From Aporrectodea caliginosa (Eukaryota > Annelida > Clitellata > Crassiclitellata > Lumbricidae), in contig JACEVL010000029.1 of assembly GCA_020284085.1 (NCBI GenBank), forward strand, positions 948,848-1,012,847: DNA of 64,000 bases, read 5' to 3'. Position 1 is the stretch's first letter. Every line of letters starts with the position of its first letter. Shown here piece after piece: positions 1-11,482 of the stretch. The translations under genes and the position numbers were made by a program. The notes beneath the pieces are model-generated. The model made no database searches and had not been told where the DNA came from. It saw only the letters and a program-made list of their open reading frames with translations.

Positions 1-1101
1 CCCATTGACTGTTAGACCTACTAAGACTGAAGTTGACGTATAGAGTAATAGAAACGACGTAGAATCGTAGAATTATATCATTAGAAATCAGACTTTTAGA
101 ATAATTAGATTGTTAGAAATTAGAAAGCATTCAAAGTTATTTTCATTCATTAAAAATGTTAAAAATTTAAAAATTTAGATAAATAAACTACCTAGTTTAA
201 GTTTTTTTAGTTTTAACGCTATTCACATTATGACGATTGCATGGTGTGTCGCCAAATTTGGTTGCAAGTTTAGGTGTGTCGTGTGCAAAAAAAAGGATAC
301 GTATAGAAGCGTGGTCTCTGCTCTATAGGATACAGCGCCCCAAAAACCGCCGTCTCGGGAACAGGCTTATTCACCGGCCTATACTTACACATTTGCAGTT
401 AAATATGCATAGGCCTATACACAATCACACGCTCACATGCACCTAGAACACAATGTCATGCAAATAAAGCCACATAGGCCTGGGTAGCCTACACCGAGCC
501 AAATGTTCACATGCTGATAGATGGACATGACGACGAATTTCGGCTATTGTGCATTCGCTGACCATATCTAAGATATACAAGGCCTATGTGTTAAAATGAG
601 ACAACAACGGTAAGAAATAAATGAATTCGTTATATTCTTCACACCCATAGCTTTCTCTCAGGCTATAGCCTAAGAACTACACATTTCCTTGCAGAGATGT
701 AGTACTTGGTACTTGTATTCGTACTCGAGTACGACTCAAGTACAGATTTCAAGTACTTGTACTCAAGGGCGTAACTTTGCCCCAGAAAGTGGTGGTGACA
801 TAGCCCCTCCTAATTTTAACGTATTACTGGAACGCTAGCTAAGCGCAGGACACCAGCTTATTCACAAGCGCTGCGTTAAGTCAGAGGAGTTGTCCAGAGA
901 GTGTTCGATGATGGTCTAAGTTCAGTTGCGAAGGAGACAAGAGACTCTTGCAGCGTCGAAGCCAGAGACACGCTACGCATTATCCGGCTGCTACTACGGC
1001 TTTTTCAATGAATATCGTTAGGCCACTACAGTTCTGTAGCCTACTACCAATATAATCGACGTTATTGTACCAATAGTCACTATCAACACAGTAGTAGTAG
1101 T

Positions 1102-1138
<37 letters not shown>

Positions 1139-1466
1139 GCAGTAGCAGTTGCAGTAGTAGTAGTAGTAGCAGCTTTAATAATGCCTATGAATAGGAAGTC
1201 ATGTCTATTGTGTGACGTCACAGTAGGCCTACATTTATGTTTACCAGACGCCATTATCTATTAAGACCGACAACTTCTTTAATTTTAATATCATCTTAAT
1301 AACTTTTGTCGTAGCCTAGTCGTTTTGCTGTTGCAATAACACTTGCGTTTGTTATTCTCTTTCGATTTGCTCAGCATTTTACCTACAATCATTTGGTGTT
1401 TCTTGCAATATTGAGATTCATTGCGACAAAAGGAGACGTTGATTCTTCTGCTACTCCTATAGTAGA
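1..1466. other. Upstream of the F-box gene; repeat fragments
   Basis: No gene is supported here. AT-rich sequence with several TAGGCCTA motifs is followed at about 766-830 by a stretch starting AGGGCGTAACTTTGCCCC, which resembles a DNA-transposon end. At 838-880 lies an antisense piece of the LINE 3' end seen again at 10.28 kb. A GTA/GCA trinucleotide repeat occupies 1087-1175. The 5' UTR and promoter of the F-box gene must lie in the last few hundred bases, but I see no clear TATA box. Confidence 0.5.
1087..1175. repeat. Trinucleotide microsatellite (AGT/AGC)n
   Basis: This is an almost uninterrupted run of AGT and AGC triplets, about 300 bp upstream of the F-box gene start codon. The polyalanine/threonine frame readable on the minus strand is a by-product of the repeat. 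Confidence 0.9.
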
Positions 1467-4400
1467 ATGTCGAAGAAACGAACATCAGCTGAATCTAATA
1501 ATGGTGAGCAAACGAATGGATGCTCAGATTGTCAGTTAAAACAACAAAGTTTTTTTTATAGTGTGCATAGTTATAGGCTAATTGTCTGTGGTTTCAGTGA
1601 CCGAATCAGTTTTTTATGATGAACAATTGGGAATGCCGGTCAGGACTGTTTAGCCAATCTTTCGCAGTTTTTTTGTTTACGCATATTCAGTAGTGTAGCC
1701 TACGTTACACGCAAACACACGCGACGACCAGCTTTTTGCATGGCACGGTGAAAATAGACCTATAATAATTGTTATAATGCTAGTTCTCATGACTGTTCAG
1801 ATATCAAACCTGTTAGTTTTTCCCCCGAGAAATATAACAGCAGCCTGTAGGCCTATAATATATTAAGTTACCCGTTTCAAAATGTTCGTAATGTTGCATC
1901 GTCTTACTCACGCTGTACAATGTTTCACTATTGCATACGCTGTTGTTATAAAGTTTTGGCGTTTCTTTTGCTCTGATAAAGATAACTTACTTCTTCTGAT
2001 TCTGCTTCTATAGCTCAGTTCCAAAGAGAAGACAATGCTAAACGTGCAAAACTCGACTCACTGAATGACACAACAGTAAGCAATATGACATTAAACTGTA
2101 ATTCCAATTTCTTCGCATGATCTAAATAATTATAATTATCTCTAGCCAAATAGCCTTATTAGCATTGAATACTATTTAAATTCGAAATCAAGGCAACAAT
2201 TTATGTCTAAATGTGTCTGATCCTTCACCGATTTCAATAGAAAGAATAGTCTATAGAGTTCTTGTCTATCCAGACGTCTTACGATCCTGCTAGGCCTACT
2301 ATAGGCCGGTTCCTCGCTGTTTTTCGTAAGCGCCGTACACCGGACTCAGTACAGGCTAAGGTGTGTTCGACATGTGAACCTTCGTTCTGGGACTTTCAGC
2401 ATGCTGAGCGAAGTTAGAAGTAAATTCTGGGCTGCGTTCCGTTCGTCCACGTGTTTTATATTCAACTCAACCTCCTAATATAAGTTTGCATTAAATGATT
2501 GAAAGTGGGTTCTATATTGTGTATTGAATCATCTGTAAAAGTAAATTCTGGGATGTACTCAGTTCGTCCACTACTTTTAAACTCTGCTTAACCTCCTATT
2601 ATAAGTTTCCACTGAATGGTTGAAAGTGTGCTCTATGTAATGTATTGCTGTATACTGTGTACGACTCTGCATAAATAATTGTTCCACTTGTTGATTTTAT
2701 AACATAAGCTTATGTTTAGTGTGTAAACATGTGTGATATCTGTTTACGTTTACGTGTAGCTACAGGATCTACCGATCGAGCTACTTGAATGTATCCTCCT
2801 CAGAGCCGTAGCTATGGAAGTGAAGGGTTTGAAGCTGGCCAAAAGTGTGTGGAAACAAAAAGCTGATCTGGTGATGAGCCGACTAACAACTGTCTGTTCC
2901 CAATGGCGCAACGTCCTTACAACCAACTTCTTCCGAAATGAGCTTCATAGAATTCTAGACGGAACTGGTTAGTTCATGAAATAAAGCTTTATTACCATTA
3001 TTAAATATGCTTTATTCTTGCCTATGATGATATTGGAAAATGGAGTTAAGGCCAATGCGTCGGCACTCTTAATCTAGGTAAAACTGAGAAAGCCACATGA
3101 ATAAGCTAGTTCCACACACTTAGCTTTTAGGTAGCGCTCTAACAATATTTTAGATTATAATATTTTTACGATTTGGACGCGTGGCTAGTCATTGCCTTCT
3201 AGATGTCGTCAGTATATAGAATTTAGAAGGCAATGGCCCAGCCCAGTGTCTCGTTCCCTACTCTTCCCACTGACGGTGTATCGTACGGTCAGCGTGCTCT
3301 CTGTGACTGAATCGGCTGGATATGGAAAAACGAGCAGAAATCTTAAATTAAATGTGACGCTCTGGCGGAAAGTTGAACTCCGCCTCTTGATTGACAATCC
3401 AGCACGGTAATATTTAAACTGATAGCCACAAGATTGTCGCACGTCCCCATATGAACAAGGTACATAGATAAGTATAGACAAGTCACAGCTATGAATACGG
3501 ACGCCTGCAGATAACCATAACCATAACCATCATTTTATCTGCTCTTTCTGCATGCAAAATTTTAATTTCCCGCGCGTCGTCCGATACAGAGTACCAGTTT
3601 ATGATTCAAGTTCAATTTTAGAGTAATCAAGTTAATAATGGTTGCATACTCCTTGCATGTTTGAAGTAGCAAGTAGGCCTGTAGCACAATTTCCTGACTA
3701 GTCTTTACACGTGTAAATCACAGTAAATGCATGAGTGCATACTTCAGTTTGATAATTATATTTACATTTCATGCTTTAAGAATATTCGGGCAATATATAT
3801 TGTCGAATATGACTGATTTTCAGCCCAGGAGACGATTCGTTTTGAAGTTTTGTCATGAGTTTCGGATCCGGTCAGAAATCCACGATGTGGCTGACAATGA
3901 AGGACGGAAATATTTATGCTATGGCTACAAGATTGTCGACGCGATAAAGACGCTGACTTCTGCTATTCATGTCTACGACCGCAACAATAGGGCAGAAGTG
4001 AAGGATGTCATCCCGCTATTTCAGAAATATTTCATGACTATAATAATAATAGCTACGAGTGACAGCTGGTTCTTATGTAGCACTCAAATAATAAAGCAAT
4101 ATTGTTCACATGACATCTTAAAAGCTACGCATTTACGAAAGTGGAAATTCAAAATTTTTCAGATATCGCCAGGGGGATAAAAGATCACAGAACTGCAACA
4201 CCACGATACTCCATCTCTGCCAATGAGTAGCTGGTTCCTATCAGCACTCAAATTATGGGGCAATCCTGATTCAGATGACAGCTTAAATGATGCGAGTGGT
4301 TCCTTGCAACACGAAATAATGTTGTCCCCAGATATCGTTGCGCGCCTCGCCGATCGTCCTTCGGCCGCTCCTTCACCGGTCCCCCCCAAAACCAAGACCA

Positions 4401-6136
4401 AGTCTTGGCCTATGGTCGCAACCCATAATTATGAACAAGGTACATAGATAAGTCTAGACAAGTCACAGCTCATACTTACGTACGCCTGCAGATCTGAGCA
4501 CTCCGCGTGCAAAATGTTTCCTTTCCCGTGCGTCGTCCGATACAGCGTATCTATACGATTCAAGTTCATTTTAAGTTTCAAGTTAATTGTGCATACTCCT
4601 TGCATGTTTGAAGTAGCAAGTAGGTCTGTAGCACAGTCAATTTCCTGACTAGGCTTTACACGTGTACAGGGCTGTTAATATCGCGATAAAGTGATCGCAA
4701 TACTTGGTATCGCCGATACTTTTTTCAGTATCGCAACGAGTATCGCGATCGTTTTATTTCGTTGGTACCGGTATCGCATGTGTATCGCCGATACTTTTTT
4801 AGCCTGTCGGCGATACTCGATACCAATACTTTTTTCCACTATAATCTGTATATTTTTCATCCGATTGAGTAAGTCGCGATCAAGAAATAACGAGAAATAA
4901 TTCTTTACGCTTCAAAAATTGCCTCTTTCTTCGAAAATAGCCCCTTGCTGACATTTAGGCTATGATCGTTGATGTGAATGGAAAGAATCTATTTTACGTG
5001 ATTAAACGTAAACTTACTGATCGAAAAGTATTGGTAATAGTATTGGTATCGCTATGCAATGCTTTTGAGAAATCGAGGCCTATATTGGTGCTGGTATTAG
5101 AATACTTTTATTATGAAGTATTGGTATTGGTATTGCGTTTTACTTATTTCCAGTAGGCCTATTGTTAACAGCCCTGCACGTGTAAATGCATGAGTGCATG
5201 TTGTTTGATAATTACATTTCATGTTTTAAGAATATTTGCGCAATATATAAAGCCGAGTACTATTATTTTTCAGCCCAGGAGACGATTCGTTTTGAAGTTT
5301 TGCATGAGTTTCGGATCCGGTCAGAAATCCACGATGTGGCTACAATGAAGGATGAAATATTTATGCTCTACAGCCCACGACGTGATAAAGACTCTGCTTC
5401 TGCTATTCATGTCTACGACCGCAACAATAGGGCAGAAGTGAAGGATGTCATCCCGCTACCAGGAACATACCCGGTGTGCCTGGCAGCTTGCGACGTGTCA
5501 GACTGCGTGTATGTAGGCCTAAAAAACAAAATCTACCACTGCCTTTCAGTCTTACGCATTTCGAAAGATGTAGAAAATCAGTTTCAGATATCGCCATGGA
5601 TAAAAGATCACAGAGGGTGCATTTCCACGATATCCGTCTCCGCCAATGGTAACTTAATGATCCTTTCAGTGCAGCAAGGTTGGGGGGATCCTGATGTGGC
5701 AAGCATATATGATGCGAATGGTTCCTTGCAACATGAAATAATGTTGTCCCCAGATATCGTTGCGCTCAGCTATAAAAACGTAATTCAGAAATCCAATGGA
5801 AACTTGGTATTGGCTTATTCCAACGAAGAAATAAAACTAGTGGAGATCGATGCGGGTGGAAGCATTGTACGCAGATATCAATCATATAGTGGAGAGGGTT
5901 TTGTGAATGTTGCAGATATTTATGGTAGAATTATGATAGCGGAGCCGTTTGCAGAAGTGGAGCTTTTAGATTCTGAATTTAATCTCCTGGGTACTTATAG
6001 TCTGCAGCAGGATGAAGGGAAGAAACTTTTTGTCAGTGACTTGCACTACGATAGCGAGAGGAATGAGATTGTGCGTATTCATTTTGATTGGAAAACTGGG
6101 TCCGCTGTAACTATCTTCCGTCTCACAGAAGAATGA
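1467..6136 (+). CDS. F-box protein with C-terminal beta-propeller-like domain (four exons)
   Basis: Exons are 1467-1503, 2014-2075, 2766-2967 and 5274-6136, all with GT/AG boundaries and phases that join without a stop, giving 387 aa. The lysine-rich N terminus (MSKKRTSAESNN) is followed by a charged linker. Exon 3 (residues 34-100) begins DLPIELLECILLRAV and later has VCSQWRNVL, the pattern of an F-box, which binds Skp1 in SCF ubiquitin ligases. Exon 4 (residues 101-387) has repeated short strand motifs such as IHVYDRNN, VYVGLKNKIYH and GNLMILS, as in NHL/WD-type propellers, so it is the probable substrate-binding part. A likely role is as an SCF substrate receptor, by family inference; the substrate is unknown. 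A poly(A) signal AATAAA lies at 6351-6356. Intron 3 contains a broken duplicate of exon 4 and a MITE. The start is the first ATG in frame with exon 2 and is followed by a good donor (GTGAGC). The exon structure is well supported; the propeller type is less certain. Confidence 0.82.
3824..4412 (+). pseudogene. Decayed, mosaic duplicate of the beta-propeller exon
   Basis: Starting just after a TTTTCAG acceptor-like site, the sequence follows exon 4 of the F-box gene closely (RIRSEIHDV, AIHVYDRNNRAEVKDVIPL). It has an extra T near 3863 that breaks the frame. After the codons for DVIPL (about 4018) it switches to sequence shared with the MITE at 24 kb. It returns to propeller sequence at about 4160-4225 and switches again to the MITE-like stretch. 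It returns to propeller sequence at about 4290-4350 (residues GSLQHEIMLSPDIVA) and ends with a MITE-like terminus near 4412. It cannot encode a propeller. It is part of a roughly 980-bp tandem duplication whose units begin with ATGAACAAGGTACATAG at 3451 and 4431. Confidence 0.8.
4667..5176. mobile_element. hAT-like MITE with 8-bp target duplication, in intron 3 of the F-box gene
   Basis: The ends are perfect inverted repeats, CAGGGCTGTTAA and TTAACAGCCCTG. They are flanked by an exact 8-bp direct repeat, CACGTGTA, at 4659-4666 and 5177-5184. An 8-bp duplication with CAGGG-type termini is typical of hAT elements. The interior is rich in short variants of ATCGCGAT and GGTATTGG and shows no transposase frame, so the element is non-autonomous. 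The matching position in the duplicated unit (3708-3715) holds a single CACGTGTA with no insertion. Confidence 0.88.
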
Positions 6137-7239
6137 ATCACTCGAAAGGATGTTAACGATGGGGACAATTTGTATTAAATAATTTCGATATCTCTTGGAA
6201 TGGTGGTGCCATATGGCTACTAATATCTGCAGTTTTCAATAACTCAACTTTGTTAAAGACCAATGCGATGTACATTCAGAATTCGTTTACATAAGCTTAC
6301 ATCGGGTTACTTTTAAACTATCGTTGTTCCTTGATTTGTGCTTTTAATTTAATAAAATTCTTCTCTTGCCTCTATTGACATAAAAGTTACTGTAGTCAAA
6401 ATAGGATGATGAACTATGTCCGAAATCGAGGATAATGGTGCTTCAATAGAATTAATTCATACGCAGAATTTAATAACGCGTTTTAGTTATTCGCACAAGG
6501 TCGAGAAGGGGTTTGGATAGGCGGAGACCTCTGCACGCTCGCCCATCACTTTGCACCGCCTCGTCCCGAAAAGCGCCCGTCTGTAGAAAGTACTAATCAC
6601 TTTCGCACGACACCGAGCAAGCAAGATGGAAGATGGAACCCGACTCCCTGCAGTCTGCGTTGTGCTGAAACCCATGTAGGCCACTCGACACTCGCGCTAT
6701 CGTTAGCTGCCCTGTTCGTCTGCCTGCTCTGTTGTGGGCCTTGTGGCCCACTGATACTTCGCGTCTCTGCATGCGCCTGCACGACTGGTTTAGAAGTATC
6801 TATATATAAATACTTGTAAATAATTGCGTAATCATGGTTTTCTCCAAACTTTCCGGTATTGCTTAAGCGATATTCGATCTCTACGAAACAATTCACGATA
6901 TGTTTTCGTTACGATGCCTATAATAGTTGTGTAAACGCCTATGCCTACTAATAGTTGTGTAAACCAGTCATCATCATCAGTTCCTGATGCCAACCACTTG
7001 GCGGCAATGGGTACGAATAAATGATTTCTAATGCCCTCGGTCAAGTCCATCACACCCCTTATTGTTATTCCAAATTTTACAGCACTTGAATATACTAAAC
7101 AATTAGTCTGTATTTTAATTAGTCTGTATTGTCAATATTTTATTCCATTAAAATTTAAATTGCCATTCGATGTGGTTGGAAATGTGAAGTAAATACATCA
7201 GGGAGGGGCGACAATTTCATTAAAAAAATAAAGAACAAA

Positions 7240-7390
7240 TACCCTAGCTACGCCTCTGGTGCAACGCCATTTAAGGTCCGTGTCCGGACCGTGCTAGCCC
7301 GAATCTCTTAAATAAGCCAGCATCGGGAAGCGAACCGCGATCTGCGTGCTATAGACACAGAGGCGCATGAGACTCAGCGTATACGCTCTA
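7240..7390 (-). repeat. tRNA-derived SINE head fragment
   Basis: Read on the minus strand it contains GCGGTTCGCTTCCC, close to the RNA polymerase III B box (GGTTCRANTCC), preceded by GTGTCTATAGCACGCAGATC. The same core (GAGGTTCGCTTCCC) occurs in the plus-strand copy near 56.2 kb, which supports a dispersed family rather than a functional tRNA. Confidence 0.5.
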
Positions 7391-8869
7391 AGTAGGCTAA
7401 ATGTAGCTAACTACTAAATTATAATTTTTAAATGGGCCTAAACATGGCCTGCTGCACGAAAAATAGCATAATTATGACGCTCATTTAGGCATGCAGATAA
7501 GAAGTGATAATATTTTTTATGAAGCTGCAAAGCATAAGAAGGATGAAGCGATACGACCATAATAGGCACAAACGCACTGTGAAATGATCCTAAACATTGT
7601 GGCCTTCTGTCGACCCTATGTGACTGTGAAGATGTGACACCACCGGTAAGCAAAATTAAATCGCTAAGACATCACACCCATAGCTGTCTTTCTTGTGAAA
7701 AGTAACTAATCGTTCATTGTCAATGTAAAACCATGAACGATCATTTAAGTTATAGGCCCCCTAGCATAGTATACGTCCTCAATCGTATACCGAGGCTAAA
7801 TATGCAGTCGCTCACGCTTGATTCCTTCCATCCATTCCTACATCTTTCCATCTAATCAACCTCATCATACAATCTTATAGGTCTCAAAACGACCGTATAC
7901 AGACTCAACTATTATGACCTCCATAGTCACGTGGTCATATTCGTTGTCTTTGCAGTTCTCAGCATATAGGCTACTTTGTTGATTTTAGGCCTAATCATAA
8001 TACTATCTGTGTCATTCCAGCCAATATATCGTCACTGTTACGTTACAGCAGGCAATGCAATATATAGCATAGATACTTACATACGACGGATACAGCGAAT
8101 TAAAGGAAAGAGCACAGCAAAGAGAAAATTGGTGTCATTGGAAGTTGGAACCTGCCGAAGGGCAGAGAACTTAAAGAAAAGACTTACATACATACATGCA
8201 TAATTGTAATTGTAATTGTAATCGAACATTTATATAGCGCCGCTCAAAAATCAGCAGCGCTCTCGACCTGCGTCAGTGCCTGCATCAGGGACCAAACAAG
8301 TCTTAAGACGTCTACGGAACTGGGAAGGAGAGAGGGCTAGTAACTCAAGGCATACATACATGTAGGCTTACATACATGCAAACATGCAATCATGCATATA
8401 CATACAATGGGGTGTAACCCGGGTGTTTCCATCCCTAATGGAAATTTTTTATGAAATGTTTTTCTAATCCTCCAACCAGCCATTTGGTGATGGCTTATAT
8501 TGAGACTTGCAACCAAAATATTTTGAAGATTGAAACAAATTTAGGACTTGCCCAATCCAGTTAAAATTCTGTAAAAGTGCATTTTTCGTTTCTAACTAAT
8601 TATTCTTAAATAATAATGCATTTGAAAAATTTGACAATTCAGCAAATGTTTTAAGACCACCTGGATGATTAGTTTAATAGTGCTACCTAATAAAAATGGA
8701 GCAAGAGTTCGAGTAGGCCCTATTTGTTTCTGGTGGCATAGCGCGAGAAAGGTCGGAGTTGAATGATAGCCGGAGTAGATCGAAACCTCACATTCAAGAA
8801 AAAAATGCAAGATGAAACATAGGCCCTATATAGGCTAGCATCTGCAGCAAATTATTCAGTTGGGATAAA

Positions 8870-9010
8870 ACAGCCGTTGTGACACCACCGTAGAGTTCGC
8901 GAGGATACTATAGGCTGGGAGTATTGTAGGGTTTTGTAGGTCAAGCTATAGGACTTTGAAGTGGATTCGCTCCGGGATTTATAGCCAATGGAGTGATTTG
9001 AAGATGGGAG
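8870..9010 (-). mobile_element. LINE reverse-transcriptase C-terminal fragment (antisense)
   Basis: Read on the minus strand, the frames give pieces such as LTYKTLQYSQP. These match the C-terminal part of the LINE at 9275-10360 (SLTYNSLQHSQP) and are interrupted by stops and frameshifts. The two fragments lie in opposite orientation about 270 bp apart, so they are separate insertions or rearranged parts of one element. Confidence 0.65.
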
Positions 9011-9274
9011 TGATATGATGATGTTATGAAGGCCCATATGAACCATATATCAGGCTATATGCATGGTGCTATATTGATACACACGTCCCATACGAGCCTC
9101 GTATGGGCACGCTATAGCTGCTTGCATTATTCGCCAAAATACGAAACATAACAGAGAGCCAACCACAACATAATTCTGAAACAAATTTGTAAAATTCATC
9201 AAGATGATATTATATGAAACTAGCATTGCAGCATGCCCATAGGCAATTGATGTGACCTATGGGCCTTCAATGAG

Positions 9275-10360
9275 TTCCATATGGATCCCAACTTCGAACT
9301 CAATGTGGTTAACCTAGTCTCTCAATGGATGTCGTCCAACCTGCTCTGCCTCAACCCTTCCAAAACAGAATTCATCATCCTCAGTCTTCCTGACCAAATC
9401 AAGAAAATACCTGACCTTTCAATACACCTATCCACTAACTCTTCATCTCTTACCTTCACCTCTGAAGTCCGCAATCTTGGTGTTACTTTTGATTCACATC
9501 TCTCCTTCTCTAATCACATCTCCAACCTCTCGCGCTCCTGCTTCATGCACATTCGTGACCTCCGCCGCATCCGACCCATGCTCGACTTCAAAACTGCCTC
9601 CACCATTGCTACCTCCATTGTCCACTCAAAGCTCGACTATTGCAATTCCCTCTTTCTCAACCTTGAAGCCACCCAACTAAAGCGTCTGCAGCTCATCCAA
9701 AACTCATTAGCCAGAGCCGTCACCAGAACGCCCAAGCATCATCACATCACTCCAATCCTCAAATCACTCCATTGGTTAAAAATCACAGAGCGAATTCACT
9801 TCAAAGTCCTATCACTAACCTACAACTCCCTACAACACTCCCAGCCCAGATATCTCCGCGAACTCTTCACCATCCAGCCAACCCGCTCTACCCGATCATC
9901 CTCCGTTCTCACTCTTTCTAGATCCCCCGGTCACTACTCATCTCAAGTTCTCCAACCGAGCAATATCCAACACTGCGCCGCGTCTCTGGAACGATCTACC
10001 TCCTGAATTCCGCACTTTTTCGGTTCCTCCACCATCATCGCCAATCATCCACCATCATCTGCCCCAGGCTCCTCTATCCATCACCCCCAAGGCTTTCCAC
10101 TCGAAACTAAAGTCTCTGCTTTTCAAGAACTCTTATTCTGACTCATCTGATCCTGTACCTTCCAATCCTCGACCTAAAAGACACCCGCCTTAACATCTGC
10201 TGTGCCCTCTCTGATCCTCTGGAAACCGGACTCGGACCTCCCTCGGACTACTCTTTTGGACAACCCCTCTGACTAGACGCAGCGCTCGTGAATAAGCTGG
10301 TGCCCTGCGCTTGGCTTTCGAGTGGCGCTTTAGAAGTTTGGAGATTACGATTACGAACAT
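9275..10360 (+). mobile_element. 5'-truncated LINE (CR1/L2-like) with reverse-transcriptase C terminus and 3' end
   Basis: An open frame at 9281-10006 encodes the end of a non-LTR reverse transcriptase. It starts with the WMSSNLLCLNPSKTEFI motif, then LGVTFDSHLSFSNHI, SKLDYCNSLF and LKSLHWLKITERIHFK. These are characteristic of the thumb and C-terminal region of CR1/L2/Jockey-type LINEs. The frame shifts near 10006 and continues in another frame with a typical FHSKLKSLLFKNSYS terminus ending near 10195. The 3' UTR follows: GCGCTCGTGAATAAGCTGG at about 10286, a short GC hairpin, GTGGCGCTTTAG, and a GATTAC repeat tail at about 10345. Catalytic and endonuclease domains are missing, so it is a dead 5'-truncated copy. 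Confidence 0.85.
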
Positions 10361-10459
10361 TGGTCTCATAACGTGCTCTCAGGCTATGTAGCATTTCAGG
10401 ATTGCGACTCTGAGAATCTCGATGGCTGGTATACAGAATTTGTGCGAATTGGTAAACGG

Positions 10460-10980
10460 CCCGCCGCATGCCCCCGCGAGGCCAATATATAAGCCTAGTT
10501 CCATATGAGATCTCATGCGATGCATACGGCCTATCCCATAAAATGTTTTGGGCATGCTGGTAGGCTGTTTGTTTCTTTAGGATTTTTATCGATTGGCAAA
10601 TATCCGAGTAGGCCCTATTGACATAGCAGTATTATTAAGTGCGCACTAGATGTCATCAGTAGGTAAATGGTCAAAGCAGCTCTTGTTGAGACTCTTAAAG
10701 ATAACAACAGATACAAATACAAATATACAGTATGTTAAATAAGCATTAAGCACTTGTAGTAAGTGTTGCTCATGGATTTTTAACTTAGTCACTATACATT
10801 GTAGAATGTTTATTATGCTGTTGCAGTCTAGCATCCAGCATTCCAGTACCATCAGATAAAAGAATCAATGACTTAACAATTTTGTTGCATGGGTTTAAGT
10901 ATGATGACTTCAACAGAATAGGTATTCATCATAGATAATTTTAAACAGTTTATTTAAAAACCATTCATTGACTTATTGAA
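10460..10980 (+). pseudogene. Rearranged fragment of a fourth hotdog-gene locus, with orphan exon 2
   Basis: The segment 10827-10921 has the length (95 nt), phase and splice signals (TTGCAG acceptor, GTATTC donor) of exon 2 of hotdog copies 2 and 3. It encodes a peptide ending GFKYDDFNRI. Flanking sequence from 10730 to 10978 matches the exon-2 surroundings of copy 2 (20085-20335). Upstream pieces match the region before copy 2: 10460-10623 corresponds to 17487-17692, and 10624-10733 is the inverted complement of 18344-18460. No exon 1 or exon 3 lies nearby, so this is a decayed, inversion-carrying relic. It could still act as an extra exon if spliced into another transcript, but nothing supports that. 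Confidence 0.8.
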
Positions 10981-11180
10981 GAGAGTTGCAACAGTCAATT
11001 CTGGAACAGATATATATACATGAATTATATAGTCGGGGTGTAAGAAGAGATGATCTGTCTCTTCTTCCACCCTGACTTCTCAGATCTGCGAATGGCCCTG
11101 ATGCGCTGGAGTTGGCAATAGGAGCAGCGTGTAGGGTTGGTGATATGCTCGGAGAAGGTGAGAGAACTGTTTAGAGTGAC
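10975..11180 (-). mobile_element. LINE reverse-transcriptase fragment (antisense)
   Basis: On the minus strand, LGVTLNSSLTFSEHIT and LQRIRAIRRS correspond to the region of a LINE reverse transcriptase that reads LGVTFDSHLSFSNHI in the 9.3-kb element. A closely related copy is at 23700-23845 (shared stretch AACAGATATATATACATGAA). Both copies lie near hotdog-locus duplicates, so they may have moved with them. Confidence 0.65.
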
Positions 11181-11199
11181 ACCTAAGCGAAGTACACTA

Positions 11200-11200
<1 letters not shown>

Positions 11201-11235
<35 letters not shown>

Positions 11236-11482
11236 TTCTTTACTGAAACAATCCGGTTGACAAACCGCAACCGGTTACAGTGTACAGTTATGCAATTTAA
11301 GCAATTCACAAGAACACAAATGACAGAAGACATAAATCTTAACTTCTAACAGAACAGACAGCCTGCAATACACGGCGCTAATAGCATTAACAGTGTACAA
11401 AGCATTGTTCGCCTAGGGACTCGATCTCGGTACCTCTCGCTCTCTATGCCAGTGTGTTATCCAATGTGCTATCGGGCCCCCC
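11201..11482 (-). mobile_element. tRNA-derived SINE, near full length
   Basis: Read on the minus strand, a tRNA-like head at about 11425-11482 has an A-box-like TAGCACATTGGATA and a B-box-like GATCGAGTCCC. It is followed by a body of about 200 bp and an (ATT)n tail (11201-11235 on the plus strand is AATAAT repeats). Similar 3' ends with a trinucleotide tail occur near 17.9, 19.8, 22.85 and 31.75 kb. Confidence 0.65.

Larger units (their letters stand above)
3451..5273 (+). repeat. Tandem duplication of intron 3 / exon 4 region
   Basis: The two units begin at 3451 and 4431 with the same sequence (ATGAACAAGGTACATAGATA), and both continue through a conserved intronic stretch (TGCATACTCCTTGCATG, GTAGCAAGTAGG) into an exon-4 copy. 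The first unit ends in the mosaic pseudo-exon and the second in the intact exon 4. The second unit additionally carries a 510-bp MITE that is missing from the first. Confidence 0.8.
6137..9274. other. Intergenic region with repeat fragments
   Basis: No gene is supported. It contains the 3' UTR of the F-box gene to about 6360. At 7240-7390 is a minus-strand tRNA-like SINE head with the B-box-like sequence GCGGTTCGCTTCCC. At 8204-8345 is an antisense SINE/LINE 3' end: (TAATTG)n followed by ATTTATATAGCGCC. At 8870-9010 is a minus-strand LINE fragment. Most of the remainder is AT-rich sequence with TAGGCCTA motifs. Confidence 0.5.
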
